NCBI RefSeq assembly: GCF_000317245.1
Contig: NZ_AJLJ01000170.1
Coordinates: forward strand, 5-55,144
DNA from: Fischerella muscicola SAG 1427-1 = PCC 73103
GTDB lineage: Bacteria; Cyanobacteriota; Cyanobacteriia; Cyanobacteriales; Nostocaceae
DNA: 55,140 bases
Direction: 5' to 3'
Every line of letters starts with the position of its first letter. The first letter of the stretch is position 1. A program made the position numbers and the translations under genes. Positions 36,375-46,318 of this stretch are shown here, piece by piece. The notes under the pieces are model-generated. The model did no database searches. It worked only from the letters and a program-made list of their open reading frames with translations, and had not been told where the DNA came from.

Positions 36375-36495
36375 TAGTGGTCTGTCCCATTGGTTCTGAG
36401 GGGTTCGTAGTGAGCGATTTATCGCTCAAGTTTAAGGACTAAAGTCCTTACTACGAACTTATACAACTCATTAAAAATTAATGGATCAACCACTA
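36375..36495. repeat. MITE-like palindromic element
   Basis: The ends TAGTGGT (36375-36381) and ACCACTA (36489-36495) are complementary, and the similarity continues imperfectly inward. Nested inside are a perfect pair GTTCGTAGT / ACTACGAAC (36403-36411 and 36450-36458) and two further palindromes, GAGCGATttATCGCTC (36412-36427) and AAGGACTaaAGTCCTT (36434-36449). It has no coding potential. It occupies most of the 215-bp gap upstream of the mosaic protein gene. Confidence 0.65.
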
Positions 36496-36541
36496 ATTAA
36501 GAATATTAAATACTGGTTTTCTATCAAGGTTGAATACGTAA

Positions 36542-37525
36542 TTATTTGGGATAACCTTCTTTTATTTTTGTAATTTCTTCTTCCAAAATTTGAATACGAT
36601 TTAGTAATTCAGACTTACTTAAACCTAAAGTACTTTTGACAGATTTAATAACATTTGCGGCTGATCTTCTTTCTTCTCCTTCCCATTGCACTTCCACAAT
36701 TCTGAGAACACCATCACCGGTCAGAACATCAACATAGCCTTCTGATTTCGATCTACCAATAATTCGACCAGGAATACGTCCGACATAAGTAGGGGGATTA
36801 TCTACTGGACGGGCTTGCCAAATTAATAATTTTTTCGCTTGAAAGTAAGTGTAAGCACCAGGAAAAGGAGAGACTAATGCTCGAATAAAACAGTCTATTT
36901 TTCTAGTAGATGTTGACCAATTAATTTCACCGTCTTCTGGCAAACGAGTACAACAATAAGTTGCTTCAGAGTTGTTTTGTGGTACACCTTCATAGCCATG
37001 CAAGGCTTTGACAACTGTTTCTCCTAGATACTGGCGTTGAATTTCATTGAGGCTGTTATATATATCAGCTACGGTATTATCCAAGTGAATCGGAATAATT
37101 TGTTGAAATAAAATATTTCCCTCATCTAATTCCGGCGAAATTTTATGAATAGTGATTGCTGCACAAGGTTCATCATTGATAATTGCCCAATTAACATTGG
37201 CACGACCCCGATATTGAGGCAAAGGCGAATAATGAACATTGATAAAAGTAGACAATTTAATTAGTTCTGGTGGTAGAATTTGGTTATATGAAGAAACTAC
37301 TACACAATCCGGCTGCAACTTTAAAATTAAAGATTTAATCTCTGACAGTGAAGTATCTATAAATATAGGAATATTGAACTGTTGCGCTAAGTTAGCAACT
37401 GGGTCATCTGTATCAGATTTACGATCTATATTTCTTACTATCCCTTGTACTTTGCAATTAGGAATTAAAGATTCCAAAGCCGTTAAAGTTGTCGGTCCCA
37501 AACCGATTAAGAATACATTAGTCAT
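36542..37525 (-). CDS. Formyltransferase family protein, probable sugar N-formyltransferase
   Basis: A 327-residue protein of the formyl_trans_N fold, as in methionyl-tRNA formyltransferase. The motif INVHYSPLPQYRGRANVNWA holds the catalytic His with the Ser-Pro-Leu-Pro-x-x-Arg-Gly loop, and ELDEGNILFQQ holds the catalytic Asp. FIRALVSPFPGAYTYF begins the C-terminal domain. In glycan clusters such enzymes transfer a formyl group from N10-formyl-tetrahydrofolate to an amino sugar nucleotide. A tRNA substrate is less likely here because of the setting. Upstream lies the unknown Rossmann-like gene, at a gap of 315 bp filled by a palindromic repeat. Confidence 0.85.
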   Translation of the reverse strand: MTNVFLIGLGPTTLTALESLIPNCKVQGIVRNIDRKSDTDDPVANLAQQFNIPIFIDTSLSEIKSLILKLQPDCVVVSSYNQILPPELIKLSTFINVHYSPLPQYRGRANVNWAIINDEPCAAITIHKISPELDEGNILFQQIIPIHLDNTVADIYNSLNEIQRQYLGETVVKALHGYEGVPQNNSEATYCCTRLPEDGEINWSTSTRKIDCFIRALVSPFPGAYTYFQAKKLLIWQARPVDNPPTYVGRIPGRIIGRSKSEGYVDVLTGDGVLRIVEVQWEGEERRSAANVIKSVKSTLGLSKSELLNRIQILEEEITKIKEGYPK

Positions 37526-37565
37526 TTACCTATTTGTCCAGGGCTATTTTATTCTCATCCAGCCC

Positions 37566-37645
37566 GCCTCAGAATCAATTCTGAGGCTAATGGCAAAACT
37601 CGGTTAAAACCGACTGTTTAGTGGTAATTTAGTCCGTTACGGACT
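37566..37645. repeat. Cluster of palindromic repeats
   Basis: The gap 37526-37840 holds no gene. It contains three adjacent palindromes of types common in Nostocales intergenic DNA. They are GCCTCAGAAT / ATTCTGAGGC (37566-37587), CGGTTaaAACCG (37601-37612) and AGTCCGttaCGGACT (37631-37645). A terminator or mRNA-processing role between the two flanking minus-strand genes is possible. Confidence 0.6.
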
Positions 37646-37840
37646 TAAACTATGCAGCTTTATAAGTAGTTAGGCAAAATTAAATTTATTGGTAGAGGTC
37701 TCTTAATAGGGAACGGACAATAGGGAACAGGAAGAGAATGTGTAATTAATTATGCTTGAGTACTTACATGGTTGTGAAAACCTGATAGCTGGTTATTATT
37801 CACTAAATTTAAGTACTGATGCAAGATCAGAAATCAAAAT

Positions 37841-38851
37841 TTACACAAGTTGTACAAATTCAAGAGGTTCCTGATTTAACTCTGAAAATTGTTGTCGCCA
37901 AATAACTTCAGCAGCTTTCAATCCTCCTGTTTGCAGGCGAATGATTGGTTCTGGCCCTACTCCTGATGGCAAGATAGCCATGTGTCCTGGTTTTGGCTCT
38001 ATTTCTGGCCATACAGGTATATTATGGGATGAAAAAGCAGGACGCTCAATATCTCCCCAGTATTGAGCTACCACCACTCCTGGCCAATACTTGGCAATCG
38101 TAGCTGCATCTTTTGCAGATAGTACTGGCTCTTGTTGTGGTTGCAGAGCTACCAAGACAGCATCGTAGATTTTGTCTGTAGGGGCTGCCGTAAGATTGTC
38201 AACTGTGTCTACACTCGCACCAGCGTTTATCAACCCACTTTCTATAAACGAACTGAAAGGATTGTCACACAACAATAAGATGTTAGTTGCGTAAACAGCA
38301 ATACCAGCATCTAGTAACAGTTTAACTGCCATAATACCTAGAAATGAGAAAACATCTACTGCTGGATGCCGTTCATTGACACCTGCAACCTGGATACCTC
38401 GTTGACGACAGATATTAAGATCCACATCCTCTGGTCGAAATTCCCACGCCTCGTACATTAAGCCAATGACTGTGGTGGGTTTCATCCACCCAATCATTTG
38501 GGCATCAATAGGACGCACATGTCCGCTGTTGGTAATAATGTCTGCTTGGGCAACAACATCTTTTGTTTTCTCGCTGAGAAATTCGATGCGATCGCTCACC
38601 CCTGCAATTTCCGCTAGTTTTTGCGTCTCTTTTATTACAATATCTACAGCGCCATAACGACTACTACGGGTAATTGCAAACACTTTTTCTGCCCCTGCCA
38701 TCGCTGCCAATACAGGTGTCACTACGTAGGCTCCAGTCGCAGCTTCTGTCAGTACCTTAAGGTTCTCAAGTTGCAGGTTGCAACGCTTTATTGACTGCTC
38801 CATCAGGGTGACGAGGCGTTGGGAGTTCAAACCAGGGCGGATGTCGTTCAT
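37841..38851 (-). CDS. Unknown protein with two Rossmann-like halves
   Basis: I do not recognise this 336-residue protein. The first half resembles an NAD(P)-binding fold: LKVLTEAATGAYVVTPVLAA, VFAITRSSRYGAVDIVI, then VVAQADIITNSGH and TTVIGLMYEAWEF, which look like the strands and turns of a hydroxyacid dehydrogenase or S-adenosylhomocysteinase. The second half (AVYATNILLLCDNPF, DAVLVALQPQ, VVAQYWGDIERPAF) may be a second such fold. ATG overlaps the stop of the DegT gene by one base (TAATG), so it is translated with that enzyme and probably serves the same sugar pathway. Candidate roles are a dehydrogenase, an isomerase or a regulatory subunit. Confidence 0.75.
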   Translation of the reverse strand: MNDIRPGLNSQRLVTLMEQSIKRCNLQLENLKVLTEAATGAYVVTPVLAAMAGAEKVFAITRSSRYGAVDIVIKETQKLAEIAGVSDRIEFLSEKTKDVVAQADIITNSGHVRPIDAQMIGWMKPTTVIGLMYEAWEFRPEDVDLNICRQRGIQVAGVNERHPAVDVFSFLGIMAVKLLLDAGIAVYATNILLLCDNPFSSFIESGLINAGASVDTVDNLTAAPTDKIYDAVLVALQPQQEPVLSAKDAATIAKYWPGVVVAQYWGDIERPAFSSHNIPVWPEIEPKPGHMAILPSGVGPEPIIRLQTGGLKAAEVIWRQQFSELNQEPLEFVQLV

Positions 38852-39960
38852 TAAACTGTAACTCCCTGAAGAATACTCTGGAGAGTTGCAACGATGGTAT
38901 GAACCTGGGCTGTAGTAAGTTCAGCATACATGGGTAGTGAAAGTTCTTCCCTCGCTGCTAGTTCTGAATGAGGAAAATCCCCAGGTTTATAGCCTAAATC
39001 TGCGTAAGCAGCTTGTAGGTGTACAGGAATAGGGTAATGAATGCCTGTTTGAATACCCTGGGCGTTGAGTTGTTGTTGCAGTTTTTCTCGTTGAGAGGTA
39101 CGCACTGCATAAACGTGGTATACATGGTAACTGTAGGGCATTACAGTAGGAGTGGTGATACCAGAATCTGTCAGCAGCTGATCATACACTGCTGCGTGTG
39201 TCCTGCGCGCTTCTGTCCACTGATCTAAGTAGCGTAATTTGACCCGTAAAATAGCCCCTTGTACCCCATCCATGCGGTAGTTATAGCCCTTGAGAACATG
39301 ATGATATTTGCTTTCCTGTCCCCAATCACGCAACATACGCATTGTTTTTGCATATTCGGGATTATTAGTGACGACTGCGCCACCTTCACCATATGCACCT
39401 AAGTTTTTCCCAGGGTAAAAGCTAAAACAACCTATATCCCCAATACTACCTACTCGCTGTCCTTTGTATTCAGCGCGGTGAGCTTGGGCAGCATCTTCAA
39501 TCACAGTCAAACCATGACGCCGAGCAATTTCCATAATTGGGTTCATGTCTGCGGGTTGTCCATACAAATGAACTGGCAGAATGACTTTAGTCTTGGGTGT
39601 GATGGCTTGTTCAATTTTGGTGACATCGATGGTGTAGGAAACGGGGTCAATGTCTACAAATACGGGTGTCGCCCCTGTATACACAATTGCTGCAACCGTC
39701 GCCACAAAAGTGAAAGGTGTAGTAATTACTTCGTCACCAGGACCAACGCCAGCTGCCAGTAATGCTAAGTGCAAAGCGCTAGTGCCTGTATTTAAGGCTA
39801 TACTGTCATCGGCATTGCAATAATTGGCAAATTCTTGCTCAAAAGCTGTGACTTCACTACCCAAAATAAATTGGGTACTTTCCAATACCTTAAGGACAGC
39901 AGTATTAATCTCTTCTTTAATACTTAAGTACTGGGCTTTTAAATCTACAAATGGAATCAT
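38851..39960 (-). CDS. DegT/DnrJ/EryC1/StrS aminotransferase, WbpE/WlbC-like
   Basis: A 369-residue PLP aminotransferase. [17 protein letters not shown] is the usual N-terminus and the Schiff-base lysine lies in [20 protein letters not shown] (about residue 187). VIEDAAQAH contains the cofactor aspartate, and [15 protein letters not shown] follows. The [14 protein letters not shown] variant is that of enzymes making 3-amino sugars such as WbpE, rather than perosamine synthase. ATGA overlap with the upstream Gfo/Idh gene and TAATG overlap with the downstream unknown gene tie the three together. It should transaminate the 3-keto product of the dehydrogenase. Confidence 0.92.
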   Translation of the reverse strand: MIPFVDLKAQYLSIKEEINTAVLKVLESTQFILGSEVTAFEQEFANYCNADDSIALNTGTSALHLALLAAGVGPGDEVITTPFTFVATVAAIVYTGATPVFVDIDPVSYTIDVTKIEQAITPKTKVILPVHLYGQPADMNPIMEIARRHGLTVIEDAAQAHRAEYKGQRVGSIGDIGCFSFYPGKNLGAYGEGGAVVTNNPEYAKTMRMLRDWGQESKYHHVLKGYNYRMDGVQGAILRVKLRYLDQWTEARRTHAAVYDQLLTDSGITTPTVMPYSYHVYHVYAVRTSQREKLQQQLNAQGIQTGIHYPIPVHLQAAYADLGYKPGDFPHSELAAREELSLPMYAELTTAQVHTIVATLQSILQGVTV

Positions 39961-41000
39961 ACTGCTACCTGTGCTGAATTCAGTTCGACTAATTGACCAT
40001 GCTGTTTCATAGACTGGGTAGCAGCTTCCAAAATACTTACTACTTGCAGTCCGGCTTGACCATCGGTAATGGGGCGATCGCCTTTTTCAATACAATCAAT
40101 AAAGTGTAATCCTTCTGTCCGTAGTGCTTCTGTCATATCTAAATGAGGAGACCACATATCTCCTGTGCGATAACCAATCAACATTTGATATACGTTTTCC
40201 GCAGAGTTATTGCCATTGACTGTAATACCTTTGTCGTAAATTTTAACTTTTTCGCTCGGTTCTAAATCATCGTAAACAATCATACGTTGGCTACCACCAA
40301 TCAGTGTACGACGGACTTTGACTGGCGCTAACCAGTTGACATGAATGTGAGCTATTAAGTTACTTTCAAAGAACAAGGTCAAATAGGCAATATTTTCCGG
40401 TTCTCCAGGAACATGACTCATGCCCGTGGCCGAAACGGCATAAGGTTGAGATGGCAATACATAGTTCATAATTGAGAGGTCGTGGACTGCCAAATCCCAA
40501 ATCACGTTGACATCATGTTGGAAGAGTCCCAAGTTGACGCGTACAGAATCATAGTAATAAATATCACCAATACTATTGGTAACTACCAGATCCCGCATTT
40601 TACGCACCGCACCTGTATAGACAAAAGTGTGATCCACCATTAATACTAAGTTGCGTTTTTCTGCTTCTTCAATTAACCGCAGGGCTTGTTCTGAAGAGAC
40701 AGTCATTGGTTTCTCTACCAGTACGTGCTTGCCAGCCTGTAATGCAGCCAAAGCTAAGTCGAAGTGGGTAGAGACAGGCGTGGCGATCGCGACAGCATCT
40801 ATTTTGGGGTCGTTAAATATATCGCGGCAGTCTGTTGTAATGTCAATTTTGGGGTATCTTGCTTGTACCCTTGCCAGCAGTTCTGGTTTAAAATCGCTGA
40901 CTGTTTTTACTTGTGTTCCTGGAATTTCCGCAAAGTTTCTGACCAGATTCGGACCCCAGTATCCGTAACCAATTATACCGATATTAATGTTGTTACCCAT
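39957..41000 (-). CDS. Gfo/Idh/MocA family oxidoreductase, WbpB/WlbA-like
   Basis: A 347-residue NAD(P)-dependent sugar dehydrogenase. [18 protein letters not shown] is the dinucleotide-binding motif, [28 protein letters not shown] holds the family EKP motif (Lys near residue 98), and [14 protein letters not shown] carries the Asp/His dyad of the active site. In the Wbp pathway the homologue oxidises C3 of a UDP-GlcNAc-uronate. The substrate here is inferred from the genes around it. No UDP-GlcNAc 6-dehydrogenase is in the window. The gene is ATGA-coupled to the DegT gene. Confidence 0.92.
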   Translation of the reverse strand: MGNNINIGIIGYGYWGPNLVRNFAEIPGTQVKTVSDFKPELLARVQARYPKIDITTDCRDIFNDPKIDAVAIATPVSTHFDLALAALQAGKHVLVEKPMTVSSEQALRLIEEAEKRNLVLMVDHTFVYTGAVRKMRDLVVTNSIGDIYYYDSVRVNLGLFQHDVNVIWDLAVHDLSIMNYVLPSQPYAVSATGMSHVPGEPENIAYLTLFFESNLIAHIHVNWLAPVKVRRTLIGGSQRMIVYDDLEPSEKVKIYDKGITVNGNNSAENVYQMLIGYRTGDMWSPHLDMTEALRTEGLHFIDCIEKGDRPITDGQAGLQVVSILEAATQSMKQHGQLVELNSAQVAV

Positions 41001-41132
41001 TTTTGTCTTATACGTTTTTGTTAATGAACTTTTGGACTATAGATAAATGCAATACCTCTAATTTTTGAATTAGGGGTTACAGGTGCGTTGATATTTCATG
41101 GGTTTTCTAATTTTGGTATTACTGCTGATTGA

Positions 41133-41645
41133 TTAGCTAGAAATAGTGGCTGTCATTTGTGTATTTTGGTTGCGATCGCGTACATCACCAATGACACGAG
41201 CAGGTACTCCTACAACAATTGCATAATTAGGGATATCACGAGTCACTACTGCTCCAGCGCCAACGATGGCTTTTTCTCCAACGGTCACACCTGCTAAGAT
41301 GGTGGCATTGCTACCAATGGATGCACAGCGTTTGACTCGTGTCTCTACAACATCCCAGTCATCATCTGTTTTTAAACTACCGTCTTCATTTGTGGCACGA
41401 GGATAAAGGTCATTAGTAAACATCACACCATGACCAATAAACACCTCATCTTCCAGGATGACGCCTTCACAAAGGAAACTATGGGACGAAATTTTACACC
41501 GATTGCCTACGGTGACATTTTTCTGGATTTCCACAAAGGTACCTATTTTGGTGTCATCCCCAATGATGCAGTTGTACAAGTTGACAAGTTGGGGATGAAA
41601 AATTTTCACATTATTACCCAACTTGACATCATTATTTATTGGCAT
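41133..41645 (-). CDS. Hexapeptide-repeat acyltransferase, WbpD/WlbB-like
   Basis: A 170-residue left-handed beta-helix acyltransferase. Repeats run from [14 protein letters not shown] through [20 protein letters not shown] and [20 protein letters not shown] to GVPARVIG. The loop [15 protein letters not shown] is that of WbpD/WlbB-type enzymes, which N-acetylate the 3-amino group made by the DegT enzyme. Standing just upstream of the Gfo/Idh gene (132 bp), it completes a dehydrogenase-aminotransferase-acyltransferase trio. Acyl donor (acetyl-CoA is usual) cannot be proven. Confidence 0.9.
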   Translation of the reverse strand: MPINNDVKLGNNVKIFHPQLVNLYNCIIGDDTKIGTFVEIQKNVTVGNRCKISSHSFLCEGVILEDEVFIGHGVMFTNDLYPRATNEDGSLKTDDDWDVVETRVKRCASIGSNATILAGVTVGEKAIVGAGAVVTRDIPNYAIVVGVPARVIGDVRDRNQNTQMTATISS

Positions 41646-41669
41646 TATTTATCCCCTCTAATTAATTGA

Positions 41670-42956
41670 TTAATATTTTTCTCCAGTTTTCCAAACCGCA
41701 TCTTCTAAGTAAGTACATTCATCGGCTTGCCATTGATATTCTGGACGTTCGTACTTATGCATGGTGACTTCAAAGGGGCAAATTTCCCTCAAATTTTCCA
41801 GTAGAGTCTCGCTACGACGTTCGGAAAACCATGTTGTTAAGGTGTACGAACCCATGTAGAGTCTCAATTTTGGTATTTCACATCGCAGAATAAAAGTCCC
41901 AGTTTCTCGACGAAAGGGAGCTTCGGGATCGCAAAACCAGAAAATACAAATAGGTTGTTGTAAGGCGCTTACTATCTGAAAAGAGAACCACAGACTTTCA
42001 TGGGGTTTTGTGATGTTTAGAGCAAACTCAAACGTAATCGCTTCTCCCCAAGAATGAATTCCTTCTCCTTCGGAAGCATGTACCCGCGCCCAAGCTACAT
42101 AATTACCTGTTTTGCTTGTAGGAGCTTGGTAATAGCCAAGTTGCTCGGAATCTTCTTTTTGTCCCGTAAGATATAACTGCACCGCTTTGCTGGTATCACC
42201 ATCAAACTGAATGTTGCCTTTAGAAAGCAATATGCAACGTTTAGTGAGTTGGGCAATAGCCTGCATACTATGGCTAACAAACAAGACTGTCCGCCCTTCT
42301 TTGGTGGCGACATCTCCCATTTTCCCTAAGCATTTCTTTTGAAATGCGGAATCGCCGACTGCTAACACTTCATCTACAATTAGAATTTCTGGCTCTAAGT
42401 GAGCCGCAACGGAAAAAGCAAGGCGCACATACATTCCAGAAGAATAGCGCTTGACTGGTGTATCTAAAAACTTTTCTACTTCTGCAAAAGTAACTATTTC
42501 ATCAAACTTTTTCTTAATCTCGACTCTACTCATACCCAAAACAGAACCGTTGAGGAAGATGTTCTCTCGCCCTGTAAGTTCAGGGTGAAATCCTGTTCCT
42601 ACTTCTAGGAGGCTTGCTACCCTACCTTTGATAGTGATGCGTCCCTTTGTTGGTTCGGTAATGCGGCTCAAAACTTTTAAGAGTGTCGATTTTCCGGCTC
42701 CGTTGCGTCCAATCACACCAATGGCTTCACCCTGCTTAATCTCAAAAGAAACGTCTTTTAATGCCCAAAATTCTTCACGGGTAGGGTTAGATATTTTTTT
42801 GGGATTTGGCTTAATCAAGCTCTTTGTCAGAGATTTAGCTCCATCAGCAATTACATCTCGTAGAGCCTTATAACGGTAGCGACCAGAGTTGTCTTGTTGG
42901 TGTGCAATGATAAATTTTTTACCCAGATTTTCTACGCGAATGATAGTATCAGACAT
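41670..42956 (-). CDS. wzt: Polysaccharide ABC exporter ATP-binding subunit, Wzt-like
   Basis: A 428-residue ATPase. Walker A GRNGAGKST is at residues 83-91, the signature is YSSGMYVRLAFS (about 171-182) and Walker B ILIVDEVLAVGD at about 191-202. After residue ~270 an extra beta-rich domain of about 150 residues begins near HSWGEAITFEFALNI and includes PICIFWFCDPEAPF. In Wzt proteins such a C-terminal domain binds the capped end of the finished polymer, so export is probably coupled to a specific terminal sugar. It lies 15 bp after the permease gene, matching a two-gene exporter. Confidence 0.92.
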   Translation of the reverse strand: MSDTIIRVENLGKKFIIAHQQDNSGRYRYKALRDVIADGAKSLTKSLIKPNPKKISNPTREEFWALKDVSFEIKQGEAIGVIGRNGAGKSTLLKVLSRITEPTKGRITIKGRVASLLEVGTGFHPELTGRENIFLNGSVLGMSRVEIKKKFDEIVTFAEVEKFLDTPVKRYSSGMYVRLAFSVAAHLEPEILIVDEVLAVGDSAFQKKCLGKMGDVATKEGRTVLFVSHSMQAIAQLTKRCILLSKGNIQFDGDTSKAVQLYLTGQKEDSEQLGYYQAPTSKTGNYVAWARVHASEGEGIHSWGEAITFEFALNITKPHESLWFSFQIVSALQQPICIFWFCDPEAPFRRETGTFILRCEIPKLRLYMGSYTLTTWFSERRSETLLENLREICPFEVTMHKYERPEYQWQADECTYLEDAVWKTGEKY

Positions 42957-42971
42957 CTGCTCTGCTCCTTC

Positions 42972-43814
42972 TTAAATTACGTCAGCAAACGTCCGTTCCA
43001 TTTTACGGAAGTACCAAATGCCACTTACTAGTAACAAGGCAACTAATCCGACAGACAGTGCAAATCCAGGTAAGTAAATTTGTGAATTTCCACCTAAAAT
43101 TGCCCAGCGAAAGCCATCGATTACACCCACCATTGGATTTAATGAGTAAAGTAATCGCCACTGCTGCGGTACAACACTACTGCTAAAGCCCACAGGTGAG
43201 ATATACAAGCCAAACTGCACAATAAACGGTACTATGTAGCGAAAATCGCGATATTCAACATTTAATGCTGCCAACCATAGTCCAACACCTACAGCTGCTG
43301 CAAAGGCAATTAAGATAAATACTGGTAGAGTTACAATTCGCCAATCTGGTACAAAGTTATACCATGCCATTAGTCCTAGCAGTATCATGCCGGAGATCAT
43401 GAAATCTACAAAGCTGACTACTACTGCACTAATTGGTACTATCAAACGGGGAAAATATACTTTAGAAACTAAGTTGGCATTGCTAATTAAACTATTACTA
43501 CTCTCACTCAAAGCATTGGCGAAAAATTGCCAGGGGAGCATAGCGGCAAAGACTAAAATTGGATAGGGCGCTCCCTCTGAAGGTAATTTAGCTAAATTTC
43601 CAAATACTACGGTAAAAACAACCATCGTTAAAAATGGCCGAATCAATGCCCAGGCTATGCCGATTGCTGTTTGTTTGTAGCGCACCAAAATATCTCGCCA
43701 AGCAAGAAAATATAGTAGCTCCCGGTATCGCCAAATATCTTTCCAATATTGACGTTCGGTGCGTCCAGCCTCTATGACTAATTCTTGCTCAGAGGCGATT
43801 TCTTGACTACTCAT
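42972..43814 (-). CDS. wzm: Polysaccharide ABC exporter permease, Wzm-like
   Basis: A 280-residue inner-membrane protein of the ABC-2 type with six predicted helices. YRELLYFLAWRDILVRYKQT and IGIAWALIRPFLTMVVFTVV form the N-terminal cytoplasmic arm and first span, and LPWQFFANALSESSNSLISN and FPRLIVPISAVVVSFVDF are family hallmarks. It forms the channel for the glycan with the Wzt-like ATPase downstream. The frame is open to a TTG at 43862; I choose the ATG at 43814, which gives MSSQEIASEQELVIEAG. No strong ribosome binding site precedes either. The 240-bp gap 43863-44103 upstream holds only a weak hairpin (arms 43946-43953 and 43962-43969). Confidence 0.92.
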   Translation of the reverse strand: MSSQEIASEQELVIEAGRTERQYWKDIWRYRELLYFLAWRDILVRYKQTAIGIAWALIRPFLTMVVFTVVFGNLAKLPSEGAPYPILVFAAMLPWQFFANALSESSNSLISNANLVSKVYFPRLIVPISAVVVSFVDFMISGMILLGLMAWYNFVPDWRIVTLPVFILIAFAAAVGVGLWLAALNVEYRDFRYIVPFIVQFGLYISPVGFSSSVVPQQWRLLYSLNPMVGVIDGFRWAILGGNSQIYLPGFALSVGLVALLLVSGIWYFRKMERTFADVI

Positions 43815-44103
43815 AATTGTTTGTTGTGTTGTTAATACAACTGATACTTTTGACTGACGCAATTGAGAAAGCAGCTGTATTTTGGACAGTATATAGCTCT
43901 TTGTTTTGAATGTTTTCGATTACAATACGAACGATTACACCTTGCCTACTATTCGACCTCCAATAGTAGTTAGAAGGTTACGTTGGAGGGACTGAGATCA
44001 AAAGACCATCGAAGCCCAACTCCTAAACAAATAGCAATCTATATGTTTTTAGATAAATTTAGTTTTCCTATTTACTAAGGTGAAAAAAGGTATGTAACTG
44101 CTT

Positions 44104-45423
44104 TTAACTAATACTTTGCAGCAATACATCTAAATATTGTCGAGATATAATCTCAGGTGTATAGTGCGATCGCATATACTGACGACCAGATCTACCCATA
44201 CGCTGTGCTAATTCCCGGTCTTGACTAAGCAAGCGAATAAACTCAGCCAATCCACGACTATCTCCATTTTCAAAGGTGCCACCACAATTGGCTTGTGTAA
44301 TCATTTGTCTTAAGTATGAATACTGCGAACAAATCACTGCAACTGGTCGCCCAGTCGCTAAGGCTGGATAAAGTTTACTAGGAGCGACCAAACTTTCCAT
44401 ACCCCCATCAACACTGACTAGGGATAAGTCACCTGCTGTGAGAGAGTAGGGCAATACTTCTTTGTCTTGATAAGGCAAAAATACAAAATTTTTTAGTCCT
44501 AAGCGATTTATATCTCTAATTAATTCTTCTTGTTTTGCTCCACTACCGATAAACACAAACTGAATTGGTTCGTCTTGCAGTAGTTTTGCAGCCTCCAAGA
44601 TAGTATCCATGTCGTGACAACGACCCATGTTACCAGAGTAGAGCACAGTGAACTTATTTACTAAGTTGTGCTTCCATGCAAACCAGTTTTCTTGTTTGGC
44701 AATGGGTACAATTAAATCAGGATCTCCCCAACTGTGAATTACAAAAACCTTATCTGCTACCTGTGGACAAATAGCAGTCACTCGCATTTTCATTGCAGGG
44801 CTGAGAACAATAATTGCTTTGGCTTTTTGCCAAACTAACTTATTTAGTTTTCGCCACAGCTTTGCTACCCAATGATCTTTTGAGATCACATTTAGAGCGA
44901 TCGCAATATCTGGATAAAGGTCATAGAGTATGCAAACATAAGGAAGTTTAAACCAGGTATGAGCAAGATATCCCAAAATTGGCAAAAATGGTGGTGCTGT
45001 GGTTAGTAACAATAGGTTGAAACGACGAGCATTTTTCAGTAAATGGAGTGCAGCGCGCAGGGTAAATAGAACTCCATTTACTGCTTTACCTCGAATTCGC
45101 CCTGGCCAAAGTTGAGCAGTGCGCGATCGCTGCACTAGCACTTTACCTAAGTGCTGAACTGATGGGGCGTGGGAAGATTTGAAAGCATATCCTGGTTGAC
45201 TTGTAAAAACTTCTATGTCTACCCCAAGATATCCCAATTGTCTGGTGAGTTCTTCTAACAATTGTCCTGTAGCAGCGTAATCTGGAGGAAAAAATTGAGT
45301 CATGATCGACAATTGGATCTTTTTTCCAGTTTTTAGCAACTGCTCACTTTTAGCTTTTGAATTATCTGAATCAGTAGAAGTAGATAGAGACAATTTCTGA
45401 TTAATCCATTTACTGAGTGTCAT
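44104..45423 (-). CDS. Glycosyltransferase family 4, WcaI-like
   Basis: A 439-residue transferase. After a ~30-residue polar leader it has LSIMTQFFPPDYAATGQLLEEL, the N-terminal sequence typical of WcaI-type colanic-acid transferases (Phe-Pro-Pro-Asp-Tyr). FTVLYSGNMGRCHDMDTILE and FVFIGSGAKQEELI form the donor domain, and DGGMESLVAPSKLYPALATG replaces the canonical EX7E motif. It is the first gene of the minus-strand block and its promoter should lie in the long gap 45424-47533. Sugar donor unknown. Confidence 0.88.
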   Translation of the reverse strand: MTLSKWINQKLSLSTSTDSDNSKAKSEQLLKTGKKIQLSIMTQFFPPDYAATGQLLEELTRQLGYLGVDIEVFTSQPGYAFKSSHAPSVQHLGKVLVQRSRTAQLWPGRIRGKAVNGVLFTLRAALHLLKNARRFNLLLLTTAPPFLPILGYLAHTWFKLPYVCILYDLYPDIAIALNVISKDHWVAKLWRKLNKLVWQKAKAIIVLSPAMKMRVTAICPQVADKVFVIHSWGDPDLIVPIAKQENWFAWKHNLVNKFTVLYSGNMGRCHDMDTILEAAKLLQDEPIQFVFIGSGAKQEELIRDINRLGLKNFVFLPYQDKEVLPYSLTAGDLSLVSVDGGMESLVAPSKLYPALATGRPVAVICSQYSYLRQMITQANCGGTFENGDSRGLAEFIRLLSQDRELAQRMGRSGRQYMRSHYTPEIISRQYLDVLLQSIS

Positions 45424-46056
45424 CGGCTATATCCTGTACAAATACTTTTATAGACGCCGTTTCTAATACAAGAAGGCAATAAAATACACACTACTTAATA
45501 AAAACATCTTAAGTATCTCAGTATTGAATACAACACAAATAAAGGTAAAACTATTTGTTAGGTGTTTTGAGAGTACTTTAATTTAAATTCAATAGAACAA
45601 TTTATTTTTTAGAAAGTATACAAGAATTTCTCCGTGTGTTTGATTATATATTTGTTTAAATGTCCAAGTAATATATCTTGCATAAAATACAAGTATTTTT
45701 ATATAAGTTTTAAGGAATCTTTAAAAAGTTAATTAATTGCATAATTTTCGGTGAACAGACAAACAAAATTAAGACGAGTAATATTGTGTGTCAATGAATC
45801 TCGCCATACAAAATATTTCAAAAGATGTTAAGGATTTGTAAAACAGAGAAAGTATTTACAACAGGTTCTGTAAGATAACTAATCAATTTTCACTCAATCA
45901 GCATTATCTAGTTTTTAAACATGGGAACATCTCCGGTGTTTAAAGATATATTTCATACACAGACTGTAATTCTAACAAGATACAAACTAGCGTCATAGAC
46001 TTTATACTGTATCAAAAGATTTATCTAAATGGCACTGAACTTTTTCCAGTCACCCA

Positions 46057-46081
46057 ATTTTGGATTTTAGATTGCGGATTG
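46057..46081. repeat. Dispersed AT-rich repeat, copy 1
   Basis: ATTTTGGATTTTAGATTgcGG and four further bases match the copy at 50730-50755 except for two bases. Sequences of this type (alternating ATTTTGG and ATTTTAG) are scattered in Nostocales intergenic DNA. Its presence here supports the non-coding nature of this gap. Confidence 0.5.
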
Positions 46082-46318
46082 ATTCCCAGGATGTATCAGC
46101 TTTCTTGTACCATCATGGAATTATAGTCAACAATAGGGAAAAACACTTTGGACAGTTAATAGTATTTTTTTGATACTAAAAGCAGTTGTAAGTTAACTAT
46201 TACTTGAGGTTTCCTAAAACTATAGATTATGACTTGGTCAATTTTATACTGTATCCGAAAACAGAGTTAATTCGCTTACATGGGTTTGCATGTGCATTAT
46301 CAAAAGTATAAAAGCACA

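Noticed and set aside
36542..37525. Methionyl-tRNA formyltransferase (fmt)
   Set aside because: The catalytic motif is shared, but the gene sits among amino-sugar genes and lacks the usual def/fmt setting, so a sugar formyltransferase is more likely.
43946..43969. Hairpin (CTACTATT / AATAGTAG) upstream of the Wzm gene as a terminator
   Set aside because: Stem is AT-rich, with no T-run on either strand; it could be chance in AT-rich DNA.
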